From: an uncultured Caryophanales bacterium
GTDB taxonomy: Bacteria; Bacillota_I; Bacilli_A; RFN20; CAG-288
Reading direction: 5' to 3'
Assembly (NCBI GenBank): GCA_937896065.1
Contig: CALBLI010000005.1
Span: forward strand, 1 to 18,360
DNA length: 18,360 nt
Shown: piece by piece, positions 1 through 7,557 of the stretch
Layout: every line of letters starts with the position of its first letter
How positions within the stretch are numbered: the stretch's first letter is position 1
Made by a program: the position numbers and the translations under genes
Notes under the pieces: generated by a model
Told to the model about the DNA's origin: nothing
Databases searched by the model: none
Seen by the model: the letters and a program-made list of their open reading frames with translations, nothing else

Positions 1-10
1 CTCTTTGATT

Positions 11-34
11 GCTTTTATTTAATAAAAGCTTTTT
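11..34 (+). terminator. Intrinsic terminator of a gene left of the window
   Basis: A 7-bp stem (GCTTTTA at 11-17, TAAAAGC at 23-29) encloses the loop TTTAA and is followed by five T (30-34). The stem is AT-rich and so weak, but the layout fits a rho-independent terminator for a plus-strand gene that ends before base 1. Confidence 0.5.
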
Positions 35-37
35 AAT

Positions 38-67
38 TTAACATACTTGTTTTTTTAACTTTATGAT
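38..67 (+). promoter_or_regulatory. Candidate sigma-A promoter of pepV-trmB
   Basis: TTAACA (38-43) and TATGAT (62-67) are separated by 18 bases, which would start transcription near base 74, about 55 bases before the pepV ATG. A perfect TATAAT at 90-95 is an alternative -10, but it has no good -35. The region is so AT-rich that chance matches are likely. Confidence 0.35.
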
Positions 68-129
68 ACTTATGTATTGATAATTATTATATAATTATAT
101 GTGTATTTATTTAGAAAGGTGGTTCTAAA

Positions 130-1596
130 ATGAAAGAAAATTATGAAGCAATTAAAATGAAAGAGACTGATTATCAAAAATTAGTCGAACCATATAAAGA
201 TCAAGCTTTAGAAGTGCTTGGCAATCTTATCAGAATCAATTCTGTCTATGATGAAAAGACAAAGTCAAAAGTCAATCCTTTTGGCAAAGGTGTCGAACAA
301 GCACTTGCTTATATTGCTAAGATTGGTTTTGAATTAGGCTTTAAAGTTGATAGATGTGATAATTACTGTACGGAACTCTCTTATGGTGAGGGAAAAGTTC
401 TTGATATTTATGCTCATCTTGATGTTGTTCCTGTAAATTTAGAGAAGTGGACTAAAGATCCTTTCTCAATGCTTATTGAAGATGGCAATATCTATGGTAG
501 AGGAAGTTGTGATGATAAAGGTCCTGGTGTTGCCTGCCTTTTTGCAACCAAAGCTTTGATTGATAATTTAAAGATCAAAGGTTATCGCGTCAGATTTATT
601 TTTGGTGGCAATGAGGAGAGAGGTTCATTATGTTTAGACCACTACTTTAACTGCATCAAAAAAGGATATCCTGAGCTCGGTTTTTCACCAGATGCTGATT
701 ATCCTTTAATCTATGCTGAAAAGTCAATGGCTAATTATGAATTATCATATGATATATCTTTACCATTTGTTCAACCTTTTGGAGTTGGTGATGCTTTAAA
801 TATTGTTTTAGACAATGCTACTGTTACTTTAAATGAATTTGCTACAAAGAAAGAAGAAAAGAGATTCATTTCTGCATTAAAGAAATATGCTAAATCTGTA
901 AAGGGATTAAAGGCTTCATATTCTATAACTGATCACATTTTATCGTTTGTTGGCCTTTCTGCACATGGAAGTATGCCTTATGCTGGCATCAATGCTGGTC
1001 TTCATATGTTAGCTTTCTTAGGTGAGTTTTTTGATATTGATTTGCTTTCATTTGTTGCTGATTGCTATATGGATGGAAGAGGTAGTAAGCTCCATCTAAA
1101 CTTTAGAGATAAAGTTTTTAACGAATCAACTTACAATGTTGGCAAAATAATTTATACTGGTGGTCAACTTAAAGTTTATGTCAATGCAAGATTTCCTGTG
1201 AATGCTGATATAAGCGATGTTTTAGCTAAAGCTAGAAAAGGTGGAAAATGCCATTTAGAGGTTCTTTCTACTTCTAAAGGATTTGTTTTTGACAAGAAAT
1301 CACCACTCATTTCTATTCTCCTTGATTCATATCAAAAAGAAACTGGTGATTTAAAATCACAGCCTTTAGCTATTGGTGGTGGAACATATGCAAGAGAAAG
1401 TAAAAACTCAGTCGCTTTCGGTGCTGCCTTTGCTAAAAGAGATTATAGAATGCATGGCGATGATGAATATTTCCCTTTGTCAGATTTCTATGCAAATATG
1501 CAAATATATGCACATGCTATTGATAAATTGGGCGAATATCTTGCTAAATTAGGTGAAGAAAATAATGAGACTCAGACACAAAAAGTGGACGAATAG
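130..1596 (+). CDS. pepV: PepV-type dipeptidase (M20 metallopeptidase)
   Basis: Cytoplasmic zinc dipeptidase of the M20 family (PepV/Sapep group), which splits dipeptides during use of imported peptides. Family metal and catalytic residues are visible in order: H96 and D98 in YAHLDVVP, bridging D128 in GSCDDKGP, general base E162 with E163 in GGNEERG, D188 in SPDAD, and a late His in RMHGDDEYFP. The lid/dimerisation domain lies between, with SAHGSMP near residue 280. The length of 488 aa is near the family norm of about 470. The start at 130 is set by the ribosome binding site AAAGGTGG (115-122), seven bases upstream; the later Met10 lacks such a site. The last 32 bases overlap trmB. No signal peptide is seen. 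The family call is firm; exact substrate preference is not. Confidence 0.93.
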   Translation: MKENYEAIKMKETDYQKLVEPYKDQALEVLGNLIRINSVYDEKTKSKVNPFGKGVEQALAYIAKIGFELGFKVDRCDNYCTELSYGEGKVLDIYAHLDVVPVNLEKWTKDPFSMLIEDGNIYGRGSCDDKGPGVACLFATKALIDNLKIKGYRVRFIFGGNEERGSLCLDHYFNCIKKGYPELGFSPDADYPLIYAEKSMANYELSYDISLPFVQPFGVGDALNIVLDNATVTLNEFATKKEEKRFISALKKYAKSVKGLKASYSITDHILSFVGLSAHGSMPYAGINAGLHMLAFLGEFFDIDLLSFVADCYMDGRGSKLHLNFRDKVFNESTYNVGKIIYTGGQLKVYVNARFPVNADISDVLAKARKGGKCHLEVLSTSKGFVFDKKSPLISILLDSYQKETGDLKSQPLAIGGGTYARESKNSVAFGAAFAKRDYRMHGDDEYFPLSDFYANMQIYAHAIDKLGEYLAKLGEENNETQTQKVDE

Positions 1597-2191
1597 AATA
1601 TTAGAAGAAAATACCGATATCGGTCTATATTTAGAAACATTAAATAAAGAAGAATTAAAAAATATTGATTATTTAGAAATTGGATCAGGTCTTGGTCAGT
1701 TTCTTTTATCACTTAGTGAAAGTAACAAAGATAAAAATTGTCTAGGTGTTGAAATAAATAAAAACGCTTTCGCTTCTGCTTTAAAAAAAACATCACCTTT
1801 TAAAAAAGACGTCACTAATTTTAAATTTATCAATGCTCCCATTGATAAGCTTCTTCCTTTAATTGATGATAATAGTATTGAAAATATTTATATAAACTTT
1901 CCTGATCCATGGCCTAAGAAGAAAACGCATCATAGACGACTTTCATCTGTCTCGTTTTTAAAAGAATATAATCGCATTTTAAAAAATGGTGGCCATATTT
2001 ATTTTAGAACTGATAACATTGATTTATTTAACGATTCAATCGAATATTTTAAAGAAGCAAATTTATTTGAAACTGAGATAATTCAACCTTTTTATTCTGA
2101 AAAAGTAGACTACTTACCTGCTACTGAATATGAAAAGAAATTTAGAAGTTTAGGTGTGGATATAAATTTATTGATAGCGACTAAAAAATAA
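1565..2191 (+). CDS. trmB: tRNA (guanine-N7-)-methyltransferase TrmB
   Basis: SAM-dependent enzyme that makes m7G46 in the variable loop of tRNAs. The chosen 208-aa protein begins MRLRHKKW, as TrmB proteins usually do. The SAM-binding motif EIGSGLG is at residues 38-44, and the family signature NFPDPWPKKKTHHRRL at 111-126 carries the catalytic-site Asp and the tRNA-contacting basic stretch. RTDN follows near residue 155. The frame is open to a GTG at 1553, but that GTG lies inside the ribosome binding site AGGTGAAGAA, so ATG 1565 is preferred. The start lies inside the end of pepV (32-base overlap), which suggests translational coupling. A strong hairpin terminator follows at once. Confidence 0.95.
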   Translation: MRLRHKKWTNRILEENTDIGLYLETLNKEELKNIDYLEIGSGLGQFLLSLSESNKDKNCLGVEINKNAFASALKKTSPFKKDVTNFKFINAPIDKLLPLIDDNSIENIYINFPDPWPKKKTHHRRLSSVSFLKEYNRILKNGGHIYFRTDNIDLFNDSIEYFKEANLFETEIIQPFYSEKVDYLPATEYEKKFRSLGVDINLLIATKK

Positions 2192-2219
2192 AAAAGGGAT
2201 GCTTAACATCCCTTTTTTT
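2191..2219. terminator. Bidirectional terminator between trmB and the small membrane gene
   Basis: The core stem GGGATG (2196-2201) / CATCCC (2207-2212) has a CTTAA loop. It is flanked by an A run (2191-2195) and a T run (2213-2219), which extend the stem and act as U-tracts on either strand. It sits between the convergent trmB (ending 2191) and the minus-strand gene ending at 2236, so it can stop both transcripts. Confidence 0.9.
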
Positions 2220-2235
2220 ATTTGAAGTTAGCTAA

Positions 2236-2442
2236 TTATTTATCATCACAAAGTAATACAATACCACCTATTAAGCTAATAAATAAGAGGAAGCAAATTT
2301 TATAACCAGTTGATAATTGAACTTCACCTTTCATAGCCTTATTGAGTTTAATGAGCATTGGTATAATCCACGCTAATGGAATAAGTGTCCAGCCGACTGA
2401 AACAGCCGCAATAATTCCAAATACAAATGCTGCAGTTTTCAT
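2236..2442 (-). CDS. Small two-helix membrane protein, function unknown
   Basis: A 68-aa hydrophobic protein. Residues 4-33 form one long membrane segment containing TLIPLAW-IIPM. A short basic/polar loop (KLNKAMKGE) follows, then a second segment at about 47-65, and the tail is LLCDDK. I have an unverified impression that short proteins with a TLIPLAW-x-IPM core and an LLCD tail recur in Bacillota. The gene is supported by an AAGGAG ribosome binding site (2449-2454) six bases before the ATG and by a well-spaced promoter just upstream. It is separated from the ABC operon by 62 bases and ends at the shared terminator, so it is probably a single-gene unit. No enzyme motif is seen. An open frame antisense to it is treated as a shadow. 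Confidence 0.8.
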   Translation of the reverse strand: MKTAAFVFGIIAAVSVGWTLIPLAWIIPMLIKLNKAMKGEVQLSTGYKICFLLFISLIGGIVLLCDDK

Positions 2443-2461
2443 AATTTTCTCCTTGTTTTAC

Positions 2462-2481
2462 TTAATAAGTTTACTTATTAA
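2462..2481. promoter_or_regulatory. Palindrome over the -10 (putative operator)
   Basis: A perfect inverted repeat: TTAATAAG (2462-2469), TTTA, CTTATTAA (2474-2481). It covers the whole -10 hexamer (2468-2473) of the small gene's promoter. No T-run follows it on the minus strand, so it is more likely a repressor site than a terminator. It differs from the operator in front of the MarR-type gene. Confidence 0.55.
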
Positions 2482-2496
2482 TCAATTGAATGTCAA
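2468..2496 (-). promoter_or_regulatory. Sigma-A promoter of the small membrane gene
   Basis: On the minus strand a perfect TTGACA (-35, 2491-2496) is followed after exactly 17 bases by TAAACT (-10, 2468-2473). Transcription would start near 2461, before the AAGGAG site. The -10 is identical to that of the rpsP promoter. Confidence 0.75.
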
Positions 2497-2504
2497 TCTT
2501 TTAA

Positions 2505-4475
2505 TTATTCTTCCTTTTTTTCTATTTGATTACCAGTGTAAAGTTGATAGTAAACACCTTTTTCTTCAAGAAGCTGTTCATGATTTCCTCTTTCAATGAT
2601 ACTACCTTGTTTTAAAACCATGATGACATCTGAATTTTTGATAGTTGATAATCTATGAGCAATAACGAAGACAGTTCTTCCTTTCATGATTGAATCCATA
2701 CCTTGTTGAACAAGCTTTTCAGTCAATGTATCGATTGATGAAGTAGCTTCATCAAGAATCATAACTGGTGGATCACTTACTGCAGCTCTAGCAATAGCAA
2801 TCAATTGCTTTTGACCTTGTGAAAGTCCATTTCCAGCATTTTCTAAAACAGTATCATAACCATTTGGTAATTTAGAAATAAAATCATCAGCATGAGCAAG
2901 TTTAGACGCTTTTAAAATTTCTTCATCACTTGCATCTTCATTACCAAATCTAATATTTTCTTTAATGGTGCCTGTGAATAATTTAGTGTCTTGTAAAACT
3001 ACGCCAAGTGATCTTCTAAGATCAGCTTTTTTAATTTTATTGATATTGATATCATCATATCTTATCTTACCATCAGCAATATCATAGAAACGATTGATAA
3101 GATTTGTAATTGTAGTTTTACCAGCACCTGTTGGCCCAACAAAAGCAACTTTTTGACCAGGCAAAGCATATAAAGTTATATCATGAAGGACAATTTTATC
3201 GCTAGTATAACCAAAATCAACATGATCGAATGTTATCTTACCTTCAAGCCAATTATATGAGACTGTGTTGTCTTCTTTATGATAGTGTTTCCAAGCCCAT
3301 CTACCAGTTCTTTCTTTAACTTCAACAGGATTTCCTTTACTATCAGAAGTAGCGTTGACAAGTTCAACATATCCTTCATCTACTTCTTCTTTAACATCCA
3401 TCATTTCAAAAATTCTTGATGAACCTGCTAAGGCTAAAACGATAGTGTTGAAGTTTTGAGATATTTGACCAATTGGTCTAATAAATAATTTAGAATATAA
3501 GATAAATGAAACAATGATTGGAACTGCAATGGTTGTTTTTCCAACAAGTGAGTATGTTGGAACTTTATAATAGATAAATAAAGCTCCCATCACACATAAG
3601 ATAACATAAAGAATATTTCCAAGCTGATTTGCAGCTGGCATTAAAATATTTGACAATTTATTAGCTGATACTGATTGCTTATAAAGTTCATTATTGAGCT
3701 TATCAAAACCATCAATGTTTCTATCCTCATAATTGAAAACTTTAACAACCTTTTGACCAGTGACCATTTCTTCAATATAACCATTTGTTTTACCCAATAT
3801 TGTTTGCTGAGCAATAAAATTTTTAGAAGATTTTACAGCTACAATTCTTGTCAGTGTAAAGATTATGAAAGCAAAAAGTAAGACAACTAGAGTGAGATAA
3901 ATATCAGTGACAAGCATCATGATTAAGCATACTAACATTTGCATTGCACATAAGACAACAAGAGGTAAAGCACGTGAGAGCATTTCTCTTAATGCGTCAA
4001 CATCGTTTGTATAAACAGACATGATATCACCTTTAGTTCTCGTATCAAAATATGAAACTGGTAAATATTGCATATGCTTATACAAATCATCTCTGATTTT
4101 CTTTTGAACACCTTGCCCGATAAATGCCATGGTGAAGTTGTAAAAATAATCAGCAGCGGTACCAATTAAGAAGATAATTCCCATGACTAAAGTATCAATT
4201 GCTAACTCAATCTCAAAGCTATGTAAAGTCGTAGCTTTAACGGCTTCAGTTATACTATCTTTATTTAATGTTTTTAGAGTATTATCAATTAAACCTACGA
4301 TGATATTACCGGTGAAATATGAACCAGCAACACCAACAAGTGAGGAAATAATAATCAAAATTGAAACAAGTAAAAATTGCCATTTGTAGTATTTAAAAAC
4401 ATAAGAAACTAATCTTTTCATTGCATCTTTTTTAGCACCCTTTTTAACTGGTGCAACATTTCTATTCCTGGGCAT
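2505..4475 (-). CDS. ABC exporter half, canonical ATP site (BmrD/LmrD-like)
   Basis: A 656-aa fused membrane/ATPase half-transporter. The six-helix exporter domain (about 25-355) is followed by a linker of some 45 residues rich in Trp and charge (GRWAWKHYHKED). The nucleotide-binding domain has Walker A GPTGAGKTT (447-455), signature LSQGQ (551-555), Walker B VMILDE with catalytic E576, and H607 in the switch. The signature is altered (LSQGQ for LSGGQ), while Walker B and the switch are canonical. The partner has the reverse pattern, as in heterodimeric multidrug exporters. The frame is open to a GTG at 4490, but GGAGGT (4483-4488) places the start at ATG 4475; the first five residues of the longer form are rejected. 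It overlaps the partner's stop by 14 bases. The substrate is unknown. Confidence 0.93.
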   Translation of the reverse strand: MPRNRNVAPVKKGAKKDAMKRLVSYVFKYYKWQFLLVSILIIISSLVGVAGSYFTGNIIVGLIDNTLKTLNKDSITEAVKATTLHSFEIELAIDTLVMGIIFLIGTAADYFYNFTMAFIGQGVQKKIRDDLYKHMQYLPVSYFDTRTKGDIMSVYTNDVDALREMLSRALPLVVLCAMQMLVCLIMMLVTDIYLTLVVLLFAFIIFTLTRIVAVKSSKNFIAQQTILGKTNGYIEEMVTGQKVVKVFNYEDRNIDGFDKLNNELYKQSVSANKLSNILMPAANQLGNILYVILCVMGALFIYYKVPTYSLVGKTTIAVPIIVSFILYSKLFIRPIGQISQNFNTIVLALAGSSRIFEMMDVKEEVDEGYVELVNATSDSKGNPVEVKERTGRWAWKHYHKEDNTVSYNWLEGKITFDHVDFGYTSDKIVLHDITLYALPGQKVAFVGPTGAGKTTITNLINRFYDIADGKIRYDDININKIKKADLRRSLGVVLQDTKLFTGTIKENIRFGNEDASDEEILKASKLAHADDFISKLPNGYDTVLENAGNGLSQGQKQLIAIARAAVSDPPVMILDEATSSIDTLTEKLVQQGMDSIMKGRTVFVIAHRLSTIKNSDVIMVLKQGSIIERGNHEQLLEEKGVYYQLYTGNQIEKKEE

Positions 4476-6279
4476 CGAAGTCACCTCCACCTAATTGAGA
4501 TTCATATAATTCTTTGTAAACTTCACAGTTTTCCATGAGCTGATCATTTTTACCAATTGCTACAATTTTTCCTTTTTCTAAGACAATAATCTGATCACAA
4601 TCTTTAATTGAAGATACTCTTTGTGAGATGATAAGTTTTGTAACATCAGGTTTAGTGAGTTGAAGATTCTTTCTAATAAGAGAATCAGTATGTGTATCAC
4701 AGGCACTAGTTGAATCATCTAATATTAAGATTTTAGGGTCCTTTAATAGTGCTCTTGCAATACATAGTCTTTGCTTTTGACCGCCAGATACATTATTTCC
4801 GCCTTCAACAATTGGTGAATCAAGTCCATCTTTGAAAGTTGATACAAATTCATATGCCTCTGATAATTTTAAAGCCTCATACATTTGTTCATCAGTAGCA
4901 TCTTTATTTCCATACAAGAGATTACTTCTAATTGTTCCAGTAAATAATGTATTTTTTTGTAGTACAACAGCACATGCATCTCTTAATGATTTTAAATCGT
5001 ATTCTTTAACATTGTGACCAGCGACTAATACTTCGCCATCACTTACGTCATATAATCTAGCAATGAGTGAAATCAAGGTGGTTTTACTTGAACCTGTTGG
5101 ACCAATGATTCCTAAAGTTTCACCTGATTTTAAATGCAAATTAATATTTTCTAAAACATTTTTACCTTTACCATATGCAAAGGAAACATTCTTAAATTCA
5201 ATTTCACCATCAGCTATTTCTTTAATAGGATTTTTGCAATTGACAATGACTGGTTTTTCATCAATTAATTCAATGATTCTTTCAGCTGAATTTCTTGAAA
5301 TGATGAGCATAACATAGATGTTTGAAATGAGCATCAAAGCAATCATAATCATCATAATATAAGTGATCAATGTAGTAAGACCACCAGTTGTAAATTCACT
5401 ACCATTGCTGTGAACAATGATTCTAGCACCAAAATAAGATAATAAAAGCATTGATAGATAAGAAGCAATATCCATTATTGGACCATTGAATGCTAATATT
5501 TTTTCAGCTTTTATAAAGTTAGAATAAATGAATTTTGATGAATCTTTAAATTCATTTATTTGTGTATCTTCTCTATTAAAAGATTTGACAGCTCTTATAC
5601 CATCGACATCTTCTTCAACATTTTCATTTAATAAATCATAATGTCTAAATATTCTTTCAAATATTGGATGAGCTTTAGCCGCAATAAACAAGAGGAAAAA
5701 TAATACAAATGGAATGATTGCTAAAAACACCCAAGCTAATTTCCATTCAGTTATAAAGCACATAACTAAAGCAAAAAGCATCATTAAAGGTGCTCTAACA
5801 ACACTTCTTACCACCATTAAGAAAGCAAATTGAACATTAGTGATATCAGTTGTTGTTCTAGTGACAATTGAAGAAGTTGAAAATTTATCAATGTTTTCAA
5901 ATGAATAATCTTGAATTTTAACAAACATTTGCCTTCTTAAATTTCTTCCAAATCCTGATGAACAAATAGCTGCTAAAATACCAGCTACAATACCTGTAGC
6001 TGCTGCAATAACTGCCAGTGATGCCACTAGTATTGAATACGCTTGAATTGCTGGCATATTAGTTGTAGTAGCATTAGATAGATTATCAATCTCATCTAAT
6101 AAGAACTGCAAATAATAAGCTACTAATACTTCAGCTATTGTTTCTACTAAAACTAGAAACCAGGTTATAAAAGTAAGTTTCCAGTTGCCTTTATTAGCAG
6201 CACATACTCTTTTAAGTAAAACACTGACTGGTAAACTTTGTTCTTTGTTAGCTTTGTTAGCTTTTTTAACTTTACTCAT
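4462..6279 (-). CDS. ABC exporter half, degenerate ATP site (BmrC/LmrC-like)
   Basis: A 605-aa membrane/ATPase half-transporter: a basic N-terminus, an exporter membrane domain (about 15-330), then an ATPase domain. Walker A is GPTGSSKTT (393-401), with Ser in place of the Gly before Lys. The signature VSGGQ (497-501) is intact. Walker B ILILDD has D522 where catalytic Glu is usual. The switch residue is Q553 in ISQRVSS, not His. These changes are those known for the non-hydrolysing site of heterodimeric exporters, so the gene is not decayed. It starts with ATG overlapping the MarR-type stop as ATGA, with AGGAGGTG (6285-6292) five bases upstream. Its product should pair with the next gene's product in the membrane. 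Likely drugs or toxic compounds are exported, but no substrate can be read from the sequence. Confidence 0.93.
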   Translation of the reverse strand: MSKVKKANKANKEQSLPVSVLLKRVCAANKGNWKLTFITWFLVLVETIAEVLVAYYLQFLLDEIDNLSNATTTNMPAIQAYSILVASLAVIAAATGIVAGILAAICSSGFGRNLRRQMFVKIQDYSFENIDKFSTSSIVTRTTTDITNVQFAFLMVVRSVVRAPLMMLFALVMCFITEWKLAWVFLAIIPFVLFFLLFIAAKAHPIFERIFRHYDLLNENVEEDVDGIRAVKSFNREDTQINEFKDSSKFIYSNFIKAEKILAFNGPIMDIASYLSMLLLSYFGARIIVHSNGSEFTTGGLTTLITYIMMIMIALMLISNIYVMLIISRNSAERIIELIDEKPVIVNCKNPIKEIADGEIEFKNVSFAYGKGKNVLENINLHLKSGETLGIIGPTGSSKTTLISLIARLYDVSDGEVLVAGHNVKEYDLKSLRDACAVVLQKNTLFTGTIRSNLLYGNKDATDEQMYEALKLSEAYEFVSTFKDGLDSPIVEGGNNVSGGQKQRLCIARALLKDPKILILDDSTSACDTHTDSLIRKNLQLTKPDVTKLIISQRVSSIKDCDQIIVLEKGKIVAIGKNDQLMENCEVYKELYESQLGGGDFDAQE

Positions 6280-6740
6280 TTTTTCACCTCCTTTATATAT
6301 GACAATATTTTAAATAATATCTCACTCATTTTTTCTTTTTCAGTTTCATCTAGAAGCCGGTCTATTTCTTGTTCAAGCGTTGAGAAAACTTCATCCAATT
6401 CTTTGATAACTTTTTGACCAGAATTTGTTAAAGAAACAATCTTTTTTCTTCTATCGCTTCCATCAATCATGAAAGTAACGTATCCTTTGCTTACAAGTGA
6501 ATTCAAAGCCTGTGAAACTGTCACTTTACTAATATTTAAAGACTTATAAATATCAGTACTAGTCACAATTATATTTTTCTTTTTATTTTTTCCTAAAAAT
6601 GAAATAATACTTCCCTCTAATTTAGGCAAATAATTTGTTAAATTTCTTTGCAAGTAATCATCTATATAAGAAGAAATGCATTTATTTAATATGTATATTT
6701 GTTGACTAGTAGGTTTTATAAAAAAACTTTCTTTATCCAT
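6276..6740 (-). CDS. MarR-family transcriptional regulator of the ABC exporter
   Basis: A 154-aa winged-helix protein. An N-terminal helical region (10-50) for dimerisation is followed by the helix-turn-helix (about 62-88, recognition helix SKVTVSQALNSLVSKGYV). The wing is DGSDRRKKIVSL (93-104), the typical MarR DxRxK pattern, and a long C-terminal helix (105-154) closes the dimer. A GTG at 6746 could extend it by two residues, but that GTG is part of the GAGGTG ribosome binding site, so ATG 6740 is used. It is first in an operon with two ABC genes. Its own promoter carries a palindrome, which fits autoregulation and ligand-triggered derepression of efflux (inference). The stop is TGA, overlapping the next ATG. 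Confidence 0.9.
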   Translation of the reverse strand: MDKESFFIKPTSQQIYILNKCISSYIDDYLQRNLTNYLPKLEGSIISFLGKNKKKNIIVTSTDIYKSLNISKVTVSQALNSLVSKGYVTFMIDGSDRRKKIVSLTNSGQKVIKELDEVFSTLEQEIDRLLDETEKEKMSEILFKILSYIKEVKK

Positions 6741-6753
6741 CTTCACCTCAAAC

Positions 6754-6773
6754 AGTTAGTTAATATACTAACT
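6754..6773. promoter_or_regulatory. Probable MarR operator
   Basis: Inverted repeat AGTTAGT (6754-6760), spacer TAATAT, ACTAACT (6767-6773). It covers the -10 (6762-6767) and the start region of the regulator's promoter and ends 13 bases before its ATG. Its length and symmetry fit a MarR dimer, so it is the natural autorepression site. Confidence 0.7.
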
Positions 6774-6790
6774 ATTTTTAATATATTCAA
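6762..6790 (-). promoter_or_regulatory. Promoter of the MarR-ABC operon
   Basis: On the minus strand TTGAAT (6785-6790) is followed after 17 bases by TATATT (6762-6767). The start would be near 6755, giving a leader of about 15 bases that holds the GAGGTG site. A further match lies upstream (TTGACA at 6835-6840, 17 bases, TTTTAT), but its -10 is poorer. Confidence 0.65.
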
Positions 6791-6850
6791 GTTTCTTTTT
6801 TGTTTTGCACCATAAAAGCGTTTTCAAATGTAGGTGTCAATATAAAAGCA

Positions 6851-6879
6851 TTGACAGACATTTATAGACATGCTAAACT
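6851..6879 (+). promoter_or_regulatory. Promoter of rpsP-khpA
   Basis: TTGACA (6851-6856), 17 bases, then TAAACT (6874-6879) preceded by TGC, an extended -10. The start is expected near 6886, a few bases before the AAGGAG site at 6892-6897. This is one of the best promoter matches in the window, as expected for a ribosomal protein gene. Confidence 0.8.
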
Positions 6880-6904
6880 ATTTTCGTTTTTAAGGAGAAT
6901 TAAA

Positions 6905-7174
6905 ATGGTTAAAATTAGATTAGCAAGAAATGGCAGAAAAGCTCTTCCTCACTATAGAGTCGTTGTCTCTGATTCAAGAAAGACACCAAACAGCAAATGT
7001 ATCGCTGATTTAGGTTACTTCAATCCACAAAGTGAAGAATACAAAATCAATGAAGAAGAAGCTATCAAATGGTTAAATAATGGTGCTATCCCTTCCGATT
7101 CTGTCAAAACATTATTTAAGAAAGCTGGTATCAATAAGAAATTTGCTGAAAGCAAAGTTGCTAAAGCAAAATAA
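6905..7174 (+). CDS. rpsP: 30S ribosomal protein bS16
   Basis: An 89-aa protein beginning MVKIRLARNGRKALPHYRVVV, the conserved N-terminus of bS16, followed by DLGYFNP and the alpha-helical part with WLNNGAIPSDSVKTLFKKAG. It binds 16S rRNA and is needed for 30S assembly. The open frame runs back to 6800, but residues before this Met are not family-like, the promoter lies inside that stretch, and AAGGAG (6892-6897) sits seven bases before ATG 6905. First gene of a short unit with khpA, 14 bases apart. In Bacillus this gene follows ffh on the same strand; here it points toward ffh. Confidence 0.97.
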   Translation: MVKIRLARNGRKALPHYRVVVSDSRKTPNSKCIADLGYFNPQSEEYKINEEEAIKWLNNGAIPSDSVKTLFKKAGINKKFAESKVAKAK

Positions 7175-7188
7175 TAGAGGCTTATTTT

Positions 7189-7491
7189 ATGGACTATCAA
7201 GCAGATCTCGATTTGAGTCAAGATATCCGTTCTTTAGTTGAACCATTAGTATCCAATCCTAGTCACATCGTCATCGAAAGAACCGATAAAGAAGAAGATT
7301 TAAATAGCAGAGAACAAAATTATTTAGTTCTTTGTGATAAAGAAGACTTAGGAAAATTAATTGGTAGACATGGTGTTATCTCTGATTCAATCAGAACTAT
7401 TCTCAATGTTTCTAATAAGAATATGAGAAAAAAGATTCACTTACGTTTCGCTTCTTTTGAAGAAGTCAATCGCACATTCGATAAAGAATAA
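7189..7491 (+). CDS. khpA: KH-domain RNA-binding protein KhpA (YlqC family)
   Basis: A 100-aa single KH-domain protein. The core is VLCDKEDLGKLIGRHGVI, with the RNA-binding GxxG loop as GRHG at residues 59-62, followed by SDSIRTIL and a final strand KKIHLRF. KhpA proteins bind small and messenger RNAs, often with KhpB, and affect cell elongation and division in streptococci. It is about 20 residues longer than the usual 75-80, from a longer loop before the KH core and a charged C-terminal tail (SFEEVNRTFDKE). The AGAGG site (7176-7180) is eight bases upstream. Position after rpsP is conserved in Bacillota. A terminator follows. Confidence 0.9.
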   Translation: MDYQADLDLSQDIRSLVEPLVSNPSHIVIERTDKEEDLNSREQNYLVLCDKEDLGKLIGRHGVISDSIRTILNVSNKNMRKKIHLRFASFEEVNRTFDKE

Positions 7492-7507
7492 CATCTATTA
7501 TTAATTT

Positions 7508-7535
7508 GGCTAATAGCAGAACTATTAGCCTTTTT
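7508..7535 (+). terminator. Intrinsic terminator after khpA
   Basis: A perfect 9-bp stem GGCTAATAG (7508-7516) / CTATTAGCC (7522-7530) with loop CAGAA, followed by TTTTT and further T-rich sequence. It lies between khpA and rimM, so it should end most rpsP-khpA transcripts. Confidence 0.9.
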
Positions 7536-7551
7536 AATTTTTAATAGCTTA

Positions 7552-7557
7552 TATGAT
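7552..7557 (+). promoter_or_regulatory. Candidate -10 for rimM-trmD
   Basis: TATGAT lies 22 bases before the rimM ATG and behind the terminator. No convincing -35 is seen at 16-18 bases upstream, where the U-tract of the terminator lies. Some promoter is expected here unless rimM depends on read-through. Confidence 0.3.

Noticed and set aside
2342..2599. Plus-strand open frame of 85 codons across the small membrane gene and the end of the ABC gene
   Set aside because: It is antisense to two supported genes, crosses the promoter and palindrome, has no ribosome site and no family-like sequence.
6835..6840. Second promoter for the MarR operon (TTGACA, 17 bases, TTTTAT)
   Set aside because: The -10 matches only four of six positions and the nearer promoter overlaps the operator; kept only as a remark.
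6800..6904. N-terminal 35-residue extension of bS16
   Set aside because: The extension holds the -35/-10 elements and the ribosome site, and bS16 begins MVKIRLARNGRK; the start is at 6905.
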